The notes: generated by a model from the sequence alone, not told the origin. A DNA stretch of 64,000 bases from Rhodococcus sp. BP22 (GCF_014281965.1 NZ_JACFTB010000001.1:620001-684000), one strand, 5' to 3'; positions 12,385-22,757 are shown, counted from the stretch's first letter. A program made the numbers and translations.

Positions 12385-13112
12385 AGTGCCGCGCCATACG
12401 CAGGGCCGTGGCCCGCGGCATGCACCGCCAAAGGGTGCAACTGGTGCAACGGAATACGCGTCTTCCAGCCCTCGCGCAGTCGAAACACCGACTGATAGCC
12501 GTCGACGATATCCGCCAGAAGTGGACAACCGAATAGTTCCAGCATTGCCAGATCGGTTTCACGGTGACCGCCGTGCGCTGCCGGATCGATCATCACCGCG
12601 CCGGAATCTGTCCATACGACATTGCCTGCCCACAGATCGCCGTGAATTCGGCTCGGCGGCTCGCCGTCGTCGACACAGCCCGCCCGGACCCGCTCAGACG
12701 CACGCTCGATGTCAGCCGCCTGACTCGGCGTCACGTTCCCCACCTCGAGCGCTACCCGCAGGAACGGAAGAACCCTTTCCTCGACGTAGAACGAGCCCCA
12801 CGACGAGTGCTCGACGCTCGACATGGGCCTTGCCCCGATAAATAGCTGACCATCGAAACCATCTGGAGGACAACCGAACCCACGAGCTCCGCTACCGTGG
12901 ACGGTAGCGAGTCCAGCCCCGAACGCGCGGGCCGCGGCCTGCGTCGGCGAGCCGGGATCCAGTCGGGCCAGATCGATATGTGTCGGTCCGACGTCCAGCA
13001 CATCGACTGTCGTGCCGCCGCCCGCTCGTAACCACGCAAGCCCGGCTGCCTCGGCTGCAAAGAAGTCGGGGTGGGCACTGCGATCGGACTTCGAAAAGGT
13101 CTTCGCTGTCAT
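12348..13112 (-). CDS. Fructosamine kinase family protein
   Basis: A 254-residue protein-kinase-like fold enzyme. The C-terminal half has the catalytic HGDLWAGNVVW loop and the metal-binding DPAAHGGHRE motif characteristic of fructosamine/ketosamine-3-kinases, which phosphorylate glycated amines for repair. The frame is open much further upstream, antisense to nadE, but homology begins at MTAKTF; ATG 13112 or the GTG just before it is the likely start. Divergent from nadE with a 33-bp gap. Confidence 0.83.
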   Translation of the reverse strand: MTAKTFSKSDRSAHPDFFAAEAAGLAWLRAGGGTTVDVLDVGPTHIDLARLDPGSPTQAAARAFGAGLATVHGSGARGFGCPPDGFDGQLFIGARPMSSVEHSSWGSFYVEERVLPFLRVALEVGNVTPSQAADIERASERVRAGCVDDGEPPSRIHGDLWAGNVVWTDSGAVMIDPAAHGGHRETDLAMLELFGCPLLADIVDGYQSVFRLREGWKTRIPLHQLHPLAVHAAGHGPAYGAALHRAALAVVRLS

Positions 13113-13145
13113 CACGTGCAGTGTACGGAGCAGACCTAAGATGGC

Positions 13146-13994
13146 GTGATGGCTCTCATCCGTTCGGAATTGCGCACTCGAATTCAACGTGAACTCGCGG
13201 TCCAGTCGACCATCGACCCCGCCTCCGAGATCACCCGACGCGTCGACTTTCTCAAGAACTACCTCCGTTCGACACCTGCCACGGGGTTCGTGCTCGGCAT
13301 CAGTGGCGGTCAGGACAGCACCTTGACCGGAAAGCTGGCTCAACGCGCGGTCACCGAACTTCGCAGCGAAGGCGCCGAAGCAGGATTTCTTGCTGTGCGT
13401 CTCCCCTACGGCGTGCAGGCCGACGAAGACGATGCATCCATCGCACTGTCGTTCATCGATCCCGACCGGACCGTGACGGTCAATATCAAAGCATCGGCCG
13501 ACGCAGCGGCCGCCTCGGTGGCGGACGCCCTGGGCAACGAGGCGGTTCGCGACTTCGTGCGCGGCAACATCAAGGCTCGTGAGCGCATGGTGGCGCAGTA
13601 CGCGCTCGCCGGCGAACTCGGCTACGTCGTGGTCGGCACTGACCATGCAGCCGAGGCGATCACCGGATTCTTCACCAAATTCGGCGACGGCGGGGTGGAC
13701 ATCACACCTCTTACCGGACTGACGAAGCGTCAGGGCGCCGAGCTGCTGCGAGAACTCGGTGCACCGGAGAGCACGTGGAAGAAGGTGCCCACCGCGGACT
13801 TGGAGGACGATCGTCCAGCGCTTCCCGACGAGGAGGCCCTGGGTGTGACGTACGCGCAGATCGACGACTACCTCGAAGGCAAGGACGTAACCGAAGAGGT
13901 CGCAGCGAAACTGGAGAGGATGTTCTTGAACTCCAGGCACAAGCGCACGGTTCCCGTCACACCGTTCGACGATTGGTGGACCACCGAGAACTGA
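13146..13994 (+). CDS. nadE: NH3-dependent NAD+ synthetase
   Basis: Makes NAD+ from nicotinate adenine dinucleotide and ammonia. The PP-loop [10 protein letters not shown] at about residues 52-61 and the [22 protein letters not shown] segment are diagnostic. At 282 aa it is the short, ammonia-dependent form; the glutaminase domain present in many actinobacterial NadE proteins is absent. The start may be GTG 13146 or the adjacent ATG 13149; no strong ribosome-binding site helps to decide. Confidence 0.92.
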   Translation: MMALIRSELRTRIQRELAVQSTIDPASEITRRVDFLKNYLRSTPATGFVLGISGGQDSTLTGKLAQRAVTELRSEGAEAGFLAVRLPYGVQADEDDASIALSFIDPDRTVTVNIKASADAAAASVADALGNEAVRDFVRGNIKARERMVAQYALAGELGYVVVGTDHAAEAITGFFTKFGDGGVDITPLTGLTKRQGAELLRELGAPESTWKKVPTADLEDDRPALPDEEALGVTYAQIDDYLEGKDVTEEVAAKLERMFLNSRHKRTVPVTPFDDWWTTEN

Positions 13995-14003
13995 GCCCTC
14001 GGG

Positions 14004-14246
14004 CTAGCCGCCCGCGAACGGTGGCAGGATGTCGACTCGCTCACCGAACGTCGCTGTGGGATCACGCGTGAGATCGTCACCGATCAAAAACGCAGACACG
14101 CGCAGAACATCGGCCACCTTTCCGCCGTGTCTGTGAGCTACCGCAGCTTTCAACGCCGCGATATTACTGCCCATGGGCAGGTCGAATGTCTCGGCGGCAC
14201 ATCCCGACGCGTCCGCCGCACCGGCGAAGTAACGAACCTCAACCAC
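14004..14246 (-). CDS. moaD: Molybdopterin synthase small subunit MoaD
   Basis: An 80-residue ubiquitin-like sulfur carrier ending in the essential Gly-Gly (PPFAGG). It carries a C-terminal thiocarboxylate that donates sulfur to precursor Z together with MoaE. Its start overlaps the end of moaA by 8 bp, implying coupled translation. Confidence 0.9.
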   Translation of the reverse strand: MVEVRYFAGAADASGCAAETFDLPMGSNIAALKAAVAHRHGGKVADVLRVSAFLIGDDLTRDPTATFGERVDILPPFAGG

Positions 14247-15345
14247 CTATTGCTCCCATACTTCTCGTCGGTGGCACGAAACCTTCGGCATCGATTCCGT
14301 GTCCTGCCCACTTGTTCCACATTGCGCCACGCCACAGTGCGGCGAGTTCGTCGTCGGTTGCTCCCCCGCGCATGGCCGCCCGCAGGTCGGTTTCCTCATC
14401 GCTGAACAGACACGACCGCACTGTTCCTTCGGCAGTGAGCCGAGTTCGGTCGCAGTCGGAACAGAAGGACCTGGTGACGGACGCGATGATGCCCACGGTG
14501 GCGTCGGTTCCGTCGACTGCCCACTCCTCGGCCGGCGCGGACGGATCCTCGCGACCGACTTCGGTGAGGTCGAAACGGGTGGCGAGCACATCGAGCAGTT
14601 GCTGCGCGTCGAGCATGTTGGAACGCGCCCATTCGTGATCGGCGTCGAGCGGCATCTGCTCGATGAATCGAAGAGCCACGCCTTCGTTCAGGCACCACTC
14701 GAGCAGGTCACCTGCACCGTGCAGTGTCTCCGGCATGAGTACGGCATTCACTTTGACAGGGTTCAATCCGGCTCGCTTCGCTGCCCGGATTCCCGCCATG
14801 ACAGACGGCAGACGATCGCGTCGGGTGAGTTCGGCGAAATGCGCGCGGTCGATGGAGTCGAGCGAGACATTGACTCGGCTCAGTCCGGCTTCGACGAGGC
14901 TCTCCGCCCGATGCTCCAAACCGATGGCGTTGGTGGTCATCGCAAGGGGAATGCCGGGCACTCGCTGTGCGCATCGGGCGAGAATGTCGGTCAGATCGGC
15001 CCGCATAAGCGGTTCGCCACCGGTGAAGCGCACTTCCTCGACCCCGAGCCGATGTACCGCGAGGGACACCACTCGCGCGATCTCCTCGGCAGTGAGCAGG
15101 TTCTCGGCCGGAATGGCAGGCAGACCTTCTTCAGGCATGCAATAAGTACAACGGAGCGAACACTTTTCGGTGATGGACACCCGCAGATCGCGCGCCACCC
15201 GGCCGAACCGGTCTATCAGAACCGGTACATCGGGCCGGTCGTCCACCGAGAACACCCCAGGGCTCTTCGAAGATTCGGTGTTATTGGAAGATTCGGAGCC
15301 CTTCACCGAGGGGATACCAAGTCCGACGACACTGCTGACGGTCAT
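14239..15345 (-). CDS. moaA: GTP 3',8-cyclase MoaA
   Basis: Radical SAM enzyme that starts molybdenum cofactor synthesis from GTP. It has the N-terminal CSLRCTYC cluster motif, the C-terminal second-cluster motif [11 protein letters not shown], and the essential GG C-terminus. ATG 15345 has a strong GAGGAGG site; the open frame further upstream is not supported. The protein is 368 aa with an unusually long N-terminal extension of about 55 residues before the first strand. Divergent from moeA; the 174-bp gap between them presumably holds both promoters. Confidence 0.94.
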   Translation of the reverse strand: MTVSSVVGLGIPSVKGSESSNNTESSKSPGVFSVDDRPDVPVLIDRFGRVARDLRVSITEKCSLRCTYCMPEEGLPAIPAENLLTAEEIARVVSLAVHRLGVEEVRFTGGEPLMRADLTDILARCAQRVPGIPLAMTTNAIGLEHRAESLVEAGLSRVNVSLDSIDRAHFAELTRRDRLPSVMAGIRAAKRAGLNPVKVNAVLMPETLHGAGDLLEWCLNEGVALRFIEQMPLDADHEWARSNMLDAQQLLDVLATRFDLTEVGREDPSAPAEEWAVDGTDATVGIIASVTRSFCSDCDRTRLTAEGTVRSCLFSDEETDLRAAMRGGATDDELAALWRGAMWNKWAGHGIDAEGFVPPTRSMGAIGG

Positions 15346-15519
15346 GTGCACCCTCCTCGAGAAACAAGAGCGAATCCTCGCTCCGACAACGCTACGCGGT
15401 CCAGTATGCCGTTCCTCACAGAACGGGGGGCCTCGGCCGTCTCCAATTTCGAAAACACGCACGCCTAGGATCGAATATATGAAGACCCGCGCCAAGTCGG
15501 CCCCGAAGGCGAGCGGAGC

Positions 15520-16707
15520 ATGAGCGCGGCCTCGGTCGAGGACCATGCCGCTCACGTTCGACGCCTACTCGATCCCTTGAAGACACGCACCGCGGAGTCG
15601 GTCCTGCTGAGCGATGCACTGGGCCGTGTCGCCTACGCCGACGTCGCTTCGCCGGTCGATCTTCCACTGTTCAGGAATTCGCAGATGGATGGATACGCAG
15701 TCCACTCGTCGGCGATCACCACGGTTCCGGTGACCCTCGAGGTTGCGGGCACAGTGGCCGCGGGAGCGACCGGACCGAGTGCAGTGCAACCCGGCACCAG
15801 CGTCAAGATCATGACCGGCGCCCCGGTCCCGGAAGGTGCGGACACCATCGTGCCCGTCGAGCACACGACTGCAGGTGACGAGCATTCCGTAACTATCGAA
15901 GTGTCCAGACAACCCGGTGACTACATTCGCGAGCAGGGCAGCGACGTCATCGCTGGTACCACGCTGATCCACGCAGGCCAGCTTCTCGAACCTCGTCACA
16001 TTGCAGTCCTTGCCGCAGTCGGCTTGTCGCACACGCAGGTTCGCAGTCGACCACGGGTTGCCGTGATCACCACCGGCGCCGAACTCGTCGAGGCGGGCTC
16101 GTCGCTTCGGCTCGGCCAAATTTTCGATTCCAATGGAATCGCACTGGCATCTCATCTTCGCAGCAACGGCGCCGAAGTCACGGGCGTACACCGCAGCTCG
16201 GACGAGCCGGCGGACTTCTATCGCATCGTCACCGCTGCTGCCGCCGAATCCGAGCTCGTCATTACCTCCGGCGGGGTGTCCATGGGCGATTTCGAGGTCG
16301 TGAAGGATGTGTTGCTCCCACTGGGCGGGCAATTCGGGCCGGTACGGATGCAGCCAGGCGGACCGCAAGGTACAGCCGTCGTCGACGGCGTTCCCGTTTT
16401 GAACTTTCCGGGTAATCCGGTGAGCACCGTCGTGTCGTTCCTGGTCTTCGCACGCGATGTGCTTCGTGAAGCAGCAGGCTTACCGCCGGTGCCCACCCGG
16501 GTGGCGAAGTTGGCAGCAGACGTCACCTCCGTCGCAGGCAAGCGGCAGTTCTTGAGAGGAAAGCTGGAGGGAGAAACCGTGACACTGATCGCCGGAGCAG
16601 GTTCGCACCTCGTTGCCGCGATGGCATGGGCTGATGTGTTGGTGGACGTGCCCGTCGAAGTGACCGAGATGACCGCAGGGTCCGAAGTGACAGTGGTGCC
16701 GTTATGA
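15520..16707 (+). CDS. moeA: Molybdopterin molybdotransferase MoeA
   Basis: A 395-residue enzyme that inserts molybdate into adenylated molybdopterin. It shows the conserved [13 protein letters not shown] motif near residue 48, [19 protein letters not shown], and the MoaB/Mog-like [11 protein letters not shown] and FPGNPVS loops. First of three overlapping plus-strand genes (moeA-moaCB-moaE), joined to the next by an ATGA overlap. Confidence 0.93.
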   Translation: MSAASVEDHAAHVRRLLDPLKTRTAESVLLSDALGRVAYADVASPVDLPLFRNSQMDGYAVHSSAITTVPVTLEVAGTVAAGATGPSAVQPGTSVKIMTGAPVPEGADTIVPVEHTTAGDEHSVTIEVSRQPGDYIREQGSDVIAGTTLIHAGQLLEPRHIAVLAAVGLSHTQVRSRPRVAVITTGAELVEAGSSLRLGQIFDSNGIALASHLRSNGAEVTGVHRSSDEPADFYRIVTAAAAESELVITSGGVSMGDFEVVKDVLLPLGGQFGPVRMQPGGPQGTAVVDGVPVLNFPGNPVSTVVSFLVFARDVLREAAGLPPVPTRVAKLAADVTSVAGKRQFLRGKLEGETVTLIAGAGSHLVAAMAWADVLVDVPVEVTEMTAGSEVTVVPL

Positions 16708-17702
16708 CAAGTTTTTCCCATCTCGATTCCGAAGGCCGCGCCCGCATGGTCGACGTGTCGCACAAGTCCGACACCACCCGAATAGCAGTCGCTGCAGGCG
16801 AACTGGCCACCACTGCCGAGGTTGTGTCCCTCGTCCGCGCCGATGGAATGCCGAAGGCAGATGTGTTGGCCACGGCTCGAATCGCGGGTATTTCCGGGGC
16901 CAAGAAGACCTCCGAGCTGATACCGCTGTGCCATCAGCTGGCACTGTCTTCGGTCGATGTGCGCTTCGGATTCACCGAAACGACGATCACTGTCGAGGCG
17001 ACGGCAAAGACCACCGGCCCGACGGGAGTGGAAATGGAGGCGCTGACGGCCGTAGCCGTCGCCGGTCTCACCCTGCACGACATGGTCAAGGCCGTCGACC
17101 CGTCCGCAACCATGAACAACGTCCGTCTGCTGAGCAAAGAGGGCGGAAAGAGTGGGCGATGGTCTCGGAGCGTCGAGAAGGCCCACGAAACACCCTGCGC
17201 TGGAACGAGATCAGCTGTTGTACTCGTAGCGTCGACCGGTGGTGCGCGAGGAACCCGCGAGGACACCACCGGACCGGTGATAGCGCGGTGGCTGCGCGAG
17301 CGCGAGTTCACTGTTCGCGGGCCGTTGGTATTTGCCGACGCCGATATCGCATCCGGCCTGGACGACGCATTGACCGGTGCGCCATCACTGGTGATCACCA
17401 CCGGGGGTACAGGCGTGTCACCGACCGATGCCACCCCCGAGGCGACACGAGCAGTTCTCGATTGCGAACTCCCCGGGATCGCCGACGCGATTCGGGCCAA
17501 GGGAACCACCGTCACTCCTCATGCGACCTTGAGTCGTGGACTGACCGGGCTTGCAGGAACGACCGTCATCGTGAATTTGCCTGGGTCACCCGGGGGGGTC
17601 AAGGACGGACTTTCGGTCCTCGGGCCGATCCTCGACCATCTGCTCGCGCAGGTTGCCGGTGACGGTCTGCACGCCGAAACACAGGAAGGCGAATTGCCGT
17701 GA
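16704..17702 (+). CDS. moaCB: Fused MoaC-MoaB/MogA molybdenum cofactor protein
   Basis: A 332-residue fusion. Residues 1 to about 160 are MoaC (cyclic pyranopterin monophosphate synthase: MVDVSHKSDTTRIA, KKTSELIPLCHQL, MEALTAVAVAGLTLHDMVKA). Residues about 167-320 are a MoaB/MogA adenylyltransferase domain (TTGGTGVSPTDATPEA; NLPGSPGG). The two catalyse step 1b and molybdopterin adenylylation. The start overlaps the moeA stop and the end overlaps moaE (GTGA), so the operon is tightly coupled. Confidence 0.92.
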   Translation: MTSFSHLDSEGRARMVDVSHKSDTTRIAVAAGELATTAEVVSLVRADGMPKADVLATARIAGISGAKKTSELIPLCHQLALSSVDVRFGFTETTITVEATAKTTGPTGVEMEALTAVAVAGLTLHDMVKAVDPSATMNNVRLLSKEGGKSGRWSRSVEKAHETPCAGTRSAVVLVASTGGARGTREDTTGPVIARWLREREFTVRGPLVFADADIASGLDDALTGAPSLVITTGGTGVSPTDATPEATRAVLDCELPGIADAIRAKGTTVTPHATLSRGLTGLAGTTVIVNLPGSPGGVKDGLSVLGPILDHLLAQVAGDGLHAETQEGELP

Positions 17703-18112
17703 ACGAGCCTCTGGCAGAGATCTCGAAGGATCGGATCGATATCGAAATCGTCGAGGCCGCAGTCGCCGGGCCGGAGCACGGCGCGGTCGTGCTCTTCAGC
17801 GGCGTGGTGCGCAATCACGATGGCGGTCAAGCGGTTTCCGCACTCGAATATCAGGCGCATCCTGACGCAGAGAAATTTCTCCGCGCGTGTTGCGCCGAAG
17901 TGGCGGCGCAATCAGGGTTGCCCGTCGCGGCAGTACATCGCGTCGGGGACCTGGTCGTCGGCGATGTCGCGCTCGTCGCCGCGGTCGCGTCACCACATCG
18001 CGCGGAAGCCTTCGCGACGTGCGCCACGCTCGTCGAACGCATCAAGTCCGAAGTTCCCATCTGGAAGCGTCAGCATTTCGCCACGGGTACTTCGGAATGG
18101 GTCGGCCTCTGA
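17699..18112 (+). CDS. moaE: Molybdopterin synthase catalytic subunit MoaE
   Basis: A 137-residue large subunit of molybdopterin synthase, with GAVVLFSGVVRNHDGG near the N-terminus and the KSEVPIWKRQ active-site segment near the C-terminus. It partners MoaD from the opposite-strand half of the cluster. Ends 21 bp from the convergent CobW gene. Confidence 0.94.
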   Translation: MNEPLAEISKDRIDIEIVEAAVAGPEHGAVVLFSGVVRNHDGGQAVSALEYQAHPDAEKFLRACCAEVAAQSGLPVAAVHRVGDLVVGDVALVAAVASPHRAEAFATCATLVERIKSEVPIWKRQHFATGTSEWVGL

Positions 18113-18133
18113 CTGATGTGGCAGGGCGTCTGT

Positions 18134-19189
18134 TCACGCCGGATTCGGCGTGTATCGATGAACCGGTAGCATCGCTGCTCGATCGGTCGGGTCCCCGGCC
18201 CGGCGGATGCAGTCGAGCAGGCGGACCTCCACCAATTCTTCGTCGATATCCGTTCCGATCAATACCAGTGAGGTCGCTCTTCGCTCGTCGCGGCCCCACG
18301 TGGTCGATTCCAGTCGGATATGACGGCCGACCGTACCGAGTACGTATTTCCCCGCGTAGCCATCCACACCGAAATATACGAAACCCTTTGCGCGGTAGAC
18401 CTCTCCCGAAGGATTCTCCATCACCTCGATGAAGCGGCGCGGGTCCATCGGCTCTTCGGTCTCGAAACTCGTAGTCGTATAGGCGGCGTGCAGATGCTGC
18501 GAGTGATCGCCGAGATCCTCGTCCTCGTACAGCACCTCGTCGAACGACAATTGCCGTGCCGAGCTTCTGTCGTCAGCACGTGTCGGAACATCGAAGAGCA
18601 ACGCTGCGTCGACGCGGCCATGTCTGGTCACCACGATCGGGACGTCTCCGACTATCTCGCGGACACTGTCGAGGCCCGCAGCCGTCTCGGCATCGTCGAG
18701 TCGGTCGGTCTTGTTGAGTACCACGAGGTCTGCGAGGCGGAGGTGTTGTTCGATCTCGGGATGCCGTTCGACGGTGCCGCCGAATTCGACTGCATCGACG
18801 ACTCCGACAAGGCCGCCATAGACGATCGCAGAATTGGCGCTGGCCAGCACCATTCGAATGAGGCTTCTCGGCTCCGCAATGCCACTGGCCTCGACCACGA
18901 TCACGTCGAGTGCCCTCGCGGGCTCGGACAGAACGTCGAACATCGAATCCATTTCCTCGATGTCCACGGCGCAGCAGATGCACCCGTTACCGAGGGCCAC
19001 CATCGAATCGACTTGACCTGCAACCATCATCGAATCGATATTGATCGAGCCGAAGTCGTTGACGATGACTCCGATGCGAATTCCTCGATTGTGGCGAAGC
19101 AGGTGATTGAGCAACGTCGTCTTGCCCGCACCGAGAAATCCTGAGACGAGAATTACGGGAATCCTTCGGTCTCCGAGTGCACGCGCCAC
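18134..19189 (-). CDS. CobW/COG0523-family GTPase (putative metal chaperone)
   Basis: A 351-residue G3E-family P-loop GTPase: Walker A GFLGAGKTTLLNH at 17-29, the metal-binding GCICC motif at about 69-73, VVLNKTDR base-recognition motif, and a C-terminal CobW domain. COG0523 proteins deliver zinc, cobalt or other metals to client enzymes; the metal here cannot be told. Closeness to the Moco cluster is suggestive only. GTG 19189 is 11 bp after the amidase stop, so it may be the second gene of that unit. Confidence 0.85.
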   Translation of the reverse strand: MARALGDRRIPVILVSGFLGAGKTTLLNHLLRHNRGIRIGVIVNDFGSINIDSMMVAGQVDSMVALGNGCICCAVDIEEMDSMFDVLSEPARALDVIVVEASGIAEPRSLIRMVLASANSAIVYGGLVGVVDAVEFGGTVERHPEIEQHLRLADLVVLNKTDRLDDAETAAGLDSVREIVGDVPIVVTRHGRVDAALLFDVPTRADDRSSARQLSFDEVLYEDEDLGDHSQHLHAAYTTTSFETEEPMDPRRFIEVMENPSGEVYRAKGFVYFGVDGYAGKYVLGTVGRHIRLESTTWGRDERRATSLVLIGTDIDEELVEVRLLDCIRRAGDPTDRAAMLPVHRYTPNPA

Positions 19190-19200
19190 GAGTCGTGAGG

Positions 19201-20259
19201 CTACTCGGTTGCGAGCATCTGCTTCAGCAGGCCCTGCGCGAAGTTCGACACCGACCGAACGTTGTCGTCGGTCACCAGATCCGACAATCCGTCGATCCCG
19301 ACGGAATCGACGTAGGGTGCGATCCCGGCAAGCAAGCGCGCGAGCGGACTCCCCCCGGCCGAAGTCGGGGCGGCTTCGAGCTTCGGCTTACCAGCAGCAG
19401 GGGTCGCCGTGGCCGAGTCGGACGGTGCTTCCGGTCCATCCTCCACCGGTAGTGCCGCGACAGTGGTGTGCGGGCCGAGGAGATAGTCGATCAGCCCGGT
19501 GGAGATCGCGATGGCGTGCTTCAGCTGCCCCTCCGGGCTTTCGAGCACAGCAGCGTCGTCAGGATTGGAGCCGTTTCCCATCTCGACGAAAACCAAAGGC
19601 ACACTGGTCAGTGCCGGCCCGGCGATGTCGGAACGCTCCTGCAGTCCGTCGACTACCCCCGCGTAGTTGGCGGCACTGAACCCGGCTCGCTCGTACGCGT
19701 CGCGCATCAGTTTCGATGCGGCCAGACCACCTTCCGACTGGGCCGCGTTGGCAGCCGCGTCGGGAATGGGGAGCGTGGGGACGATCAGGTGGAACCCGTA
19801 CTTGTCTGCATCGGTGCCCACAGCCGTCGAGTCCGCATGGATGCTGACAGCGACGTCCGCCCCGGACGCACTGGCCGCTCGTGCTCGGTCATCGACACAG
19901 CCGCCCCACGCAGAGTCGTCGGCACGGCTCATGACGACCGAGGCACCGAGGCTTTCCAAACTCGATTTCACCAGCTGAGCGACGTTCCAGTTGATGGTGT
20001 GTTCGGCGACGCCGTTGACGGTGGTCATCCCTGATGTCTGGCAGTCCTTGGTACCGCCGCGGCCGTCGTCCACCTGCGCAGCCAGATTCTCGGCGTGGCC
20101 CGCTCCTTGGTGACCGGGATCCACGAAGACCGTTTTGCCGTCGAGGTCTACGCCCGAAGGTGCAGCCGACGCTGTTGCGGGAATCATCAGCGCGCCGGCC
20201 ATCACACCTGCGGACAGCACGCCGAGCACAGAGGTTCTATTCATCAAGCAGTTGGACAC
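19201..20259 (-). CDS. Secreted N-acetylmuramoyl-L-alanine amidase
   Basis: A 352-residue Amidase_3 zinc hydrolase that cleaves the bond between muramic acid and the stem peptide of peptidoglycan. It has an N-terminal signal peptide ending near SASA-AP, the zinc-ligand motif VFVDPGHQG at about 44-52, a SIHADS motif, and a VFVEMGNGSN catalytic-Glu segment; this resembles mycobacterial Rv3717 (Ami1). The C-terminal 90 residues are a Pro/Ala-rich extension plus a short hydrophobic tail. GTG 20259 is listed; ATG 20244 is equally possible. The 240 bp upstream, shared with fprB, shows no other feature. Confidence 0.88.
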   Translation of the reverse strand: MSNCLMNRTSVLGVLSAGVMAGALMIPATASAAPSGVDLDGKTVFVDPGHQGAGHAENLAAQVDDGRGGTKDCQTSGMTTVNGVAEHTINWNVAQLVKSSLESLGASVVMSRADDSAWGGCVDDRARAASASGADVAVSIHADSTAVGTDADKYGFHLIVPTLPIPDAAANAAQSEGGLAASKLMRDAYERAGFSAANYAGVVDGLQERSDIAGPALTSVPLVFVEMGNGSNPDDAAVLESPEGQLKHAIAISTGLIDYLLGPHTTVAALPVEDGPEAPSDSATATPAAGKPKLEAAPTSAGGSPLARLLAGIAPYVDSVGIDGLSDLVTDDNVRSVSNFAQGLLKQMLATE

Positions 20260-20499
20260 ACTCCGACGAAGTCGAGCGTGTCACTCCCCTTCCACATAGC
20301 GAATCAGCAGCCTCTGTGGCACACACCAGCAACAGCAGACACTTTCGTCACAAGTGAAGCAGAAAGTGAAGCCGAGTTGGTCGCGCGATACCGGCTGATC
20401 CGAATCTGCAAGCGGAATGTGAGCAAGTCGACACCGAACCGTTGCAGTAGGAGTAGTGAACCTGCCACGCAGTTGTGCATCTCGCGGTAGAACAGGTTC

Positions 20500-22206
20500 A
20501 TGACGTTCGTGATTCTTCAACCCTGCTGCAACGACGCATCGTGCGTCGATGTGTGTCCAGTCGACTGTATTCACCCCACGCCGGACGAACCTGGCTTCAT
20601 GACCTCGGAGATGCTGCACATCGATCCGGCTACCTGCATCGACTGCGGTGCGTGTGTGGACGAATGCCCCGTCGACGCCATCCGCGCCGACCACGAATTG
20701 GAGCCCGAGCAAGAGCGATACCTCGGGATAAATGCCAACTACTTCCAATTCCACCCGATGCAGAGCAGTGGGTACAACACGGTTGCTTCGCCCTTCAAAG
20801 GCGTCGACTTCACGGGCCGAAGAATTGCCGTCGTCGGATCAGGCCCTGCAGCGTTCTACGCCGCCACCGAACTCGCGTCCATCCGCGGTATCGAGGTCGA
20901 GATGTACGACCGCCTGTTGACCCCGTACGGGCTTGTTCGGGCGGGCGTGGCCCCCGATCATCCAGGCACCAAGGCGGTGACCGATCTCTTCCGCGCGGTC
21001 GGCGGCAAGAAGTCGGTACGGATCCATCTCGGCGTCGAGATCGGCTCCGATATCTCTCACGAAGAACTTCTCGAACACCACGATGCGGTCATCTATGCGA
21101 CAGGCGCATCCAACGATCGACGCCTCGGAATTCCAGGGGAAGACCTTCCCGGCAGTCACGCAGCAGCCGAATTCGTCGGGTGGTACAACGGCCACCCCGA
21201 CTACGCCGACCGCAACTACGACCTGACCAACGAGAGAGCAGTCATCGTAGGCAACGGAAACGTCGCCCTCGACATCGCTCGTGTTCTGCTGGTTTCGCCT
21301 GCAGAACTCGAGAACACCGATATCGCCGACCACGCGTTGGAGGCTTTGCGAGGCAGCAAGATTCGCGAGGTGGTAGTTCTGGGTCGACGTGGGTCCGCCC
21401 AGGCCGCATACACGAACCCCGAATTGATCGGGTTGATGAATGCTGCCGACATCGACATCGTGTTGTCGGCCGACGAAGCCGAACCAGACGCCGCCACACT
21501 GGCAGCTCTGGAATCCGGCACCGCCGAACCCTCCACCGCGTTGAAGGTGGAACTGGCTCGCGAGATTTCAGCCGGAGCCGGCCATGGCGCAGGATCCGAC
21601 CCGAACCGGAAGCGCATTGTGCTCCGTTTCTGCGTTTCCCCTGACGAGATACTCGGAGAAGAGTCGGTCACCTCGATCCGTCTGATACACAATGAACTGC
21701 GAACCGATGAGTCCGGCACGGTGAAAGCCGAGCGAACCTCGACCGAGGAGATGCTCGACACCGGTCTGATTCTGCGTTCGGTCGGTTATCACGGAAGCGA
21801 GATACCAGGCGTGCCGTTCGATTCCGGTGTCGGCGTGATTCCTAACAAGGAAGGCCGCGTGATCGACAATTCAGGCGAACCGGTATCTGGAACCTACGCG
21901 ACAGGCTGGATAAAGCGCGGGCCCACCGGCGTGATCGGAACCAACAAGAAGTGTGCAGCTGAGACCGTTCGGAGCCTGCTCGAAGACATAGTTGCTGACC
22001 GTCTTCCTCATCCCCGCGCGGATCGAGCGGAACTCGACCTATTGCTGGAGAAGAAAGCGCCCGACGCACTCGACTTTCCTGCATGGGCACGCATCGACAA
22101 AGCAGAGATTTCGGCTGGAAAAGACACTGGGCGTCCCCGCGTGAAGTTTGTCGGCCTGGACGAGATGCGGCTCGCAGCTCAGCCTCCGAGTACAGATCGT
22201 TCCTGA
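20500..22206 (+). CDS. fprB: Ferredoxin/ferredoxin-NADP+ reductase fusion FprB
   Basis: A 568-residue fusion. Residues 1-65 are a bacterial ferredoxin with cysteines at 9, 10, 15, 19, 23 and the CIDCGACVDEC cluster motif at 46-56. The rest is an adrenodoxin-reductase-like flavoprotein: FAD-binding VVGSGPAAFYAA near 110, NADP-binding IVGNGNVALDIARVL, and the C-terminal GWIKRGPTGVIGTNK motif. It moves electrons between NADPH and iron-sulfur carriers. Same architecture as M. tuberculosis FprB. Confidence 0.93.
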   Translation: MTFVILQPCCNDASCVDVCPVDCIHPTPDEPGFMTSEMLHIDPATCIDCGACVDECPVDAIRADHELEPEQERYLGINANYFQFHPMQSSGYNTVASPFKGVDFTGRRIAVVGSGPAAFYAATELASIRGIEVEMYDRLLTPYGLVRAGVAPDHPGTKAVTDLFRAVGGKKSVRIHLGVEIGSDISHEELLEHHDAVIYATGASNDRRLGIPGEDLPGSHAAAEFVGWYNGHPDYADRNYDLTNERAVIVGNGNVALDIARVLLVSPAELENTDIADHALEALRGSKIREVVVLGRRGSAQAAYTNPELIGLMNAADIDIVLSADEAEPDAATLAALESGTAEPSTALKVELAREISAGAGHGAGSDPNRKRIVLRFCVSPDEILGEESVTSIRLIHNELRTDESGTVKAERTSTEEMLDTGLILRSVGYHGSEIPGVPFDSGVGVIPNKEGRVIDNSGEPVSGTYATGWIKRGPTGVIGTNKKCAAETVRSLLEDIVADRLPHPRADRAELDLLLEKKAPDALDFPAWARIDKAEISAGKDTGRPRVKFVGLDEMRLAAQPPSTDRS

Positions 22207-22381
22207 TTCCAATTATTCGGATCCGAGAACTTGTTTCGTCGATATCGTAGATTCCCAGTGGGCAGATCAATACATGAACTTTCGATACACAGTCGCTGAC
22301 ATGGATTATTCGAGTGTTCGGTCGTATAGTTTCTTGAGTTATACGCGGATTCATCCCGATTGATCATTGGAGACCTCCAGA

Positions 22382-22729
22382 ATGGCCAAGAAAGTTTATG
22401 TTCAACTGGTCGACGATATCGACGACAAGCCGATCGACTCCGGCGGAGAGCACATAAGCTATTCCGTCAACGGCGTCAGCTACGAAATCGACCTCAGCGA
22501 CAAAAACGCCAAAGAGTTCCACCGCAAACTCGATTACTACATCGAACACTCGGCCCGTGTCGGCGGTAAGCGGGTCAAGAAGGCCGTCGGCTCCACCTCG
22601 ACCGGTCAGAAACGCGATGCCAATCAAACGAAGGCTATCCGCGAGTGGGCAAAATCGAACGGATACACCATTTCGGCCCGGGGCCGAATTCCCTCGGACG
22701 TCGAGAACGCATTCGACGCTGCTCACTGA
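22382..22729 (+). CDS. lsr2: Nucleoid-associated protein Lsr2
   Basis: A 115-residue xenogeneic silencer that bridges AT-rich DNA. The N-terminal dimerisation domain (MAKKVYVQLVDDIDDK) and C-terminal IREWAKSNGYTISARGRIPSDV DNA-binding segment with the RGR minor-groove motif are both present. ATG 22382 follows GGAG; the upstream ATG at 22367 lacks support. The 175-bp upstream region is visibly AT-richer than its surroundings, consistent with autoregulation. Confidence 0.96.
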   Translation: MAKKVYVQLVDDIDDKPIDSGGEHISYSVNGVSYEIDLSDKNAKEFHRKLDYYIEHSARVGGKRVKKAVGSTSTGQKRDANQTKAIREWAKSNGYTISARGRIPSDVENAFDAAH

Positions 22730-22757
22730 CCGGGGCTGCGGCACGTCTGGGCAAGTA

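Noticed and set aside
12348-13940. 530-codon version of the fructosamine kinase
   Set aside because: Everything upstream of 13112 is antisense to nadE and has no kinase similarity; the family N-terminus starts at 13112.
20475-21644. 389-codon plus-strand frame overlapping fprB
   Set aside because: Arg/His-rich shadow in another frame of fprB, which has unmistakable ferredoxin and flavoprotein motifs.
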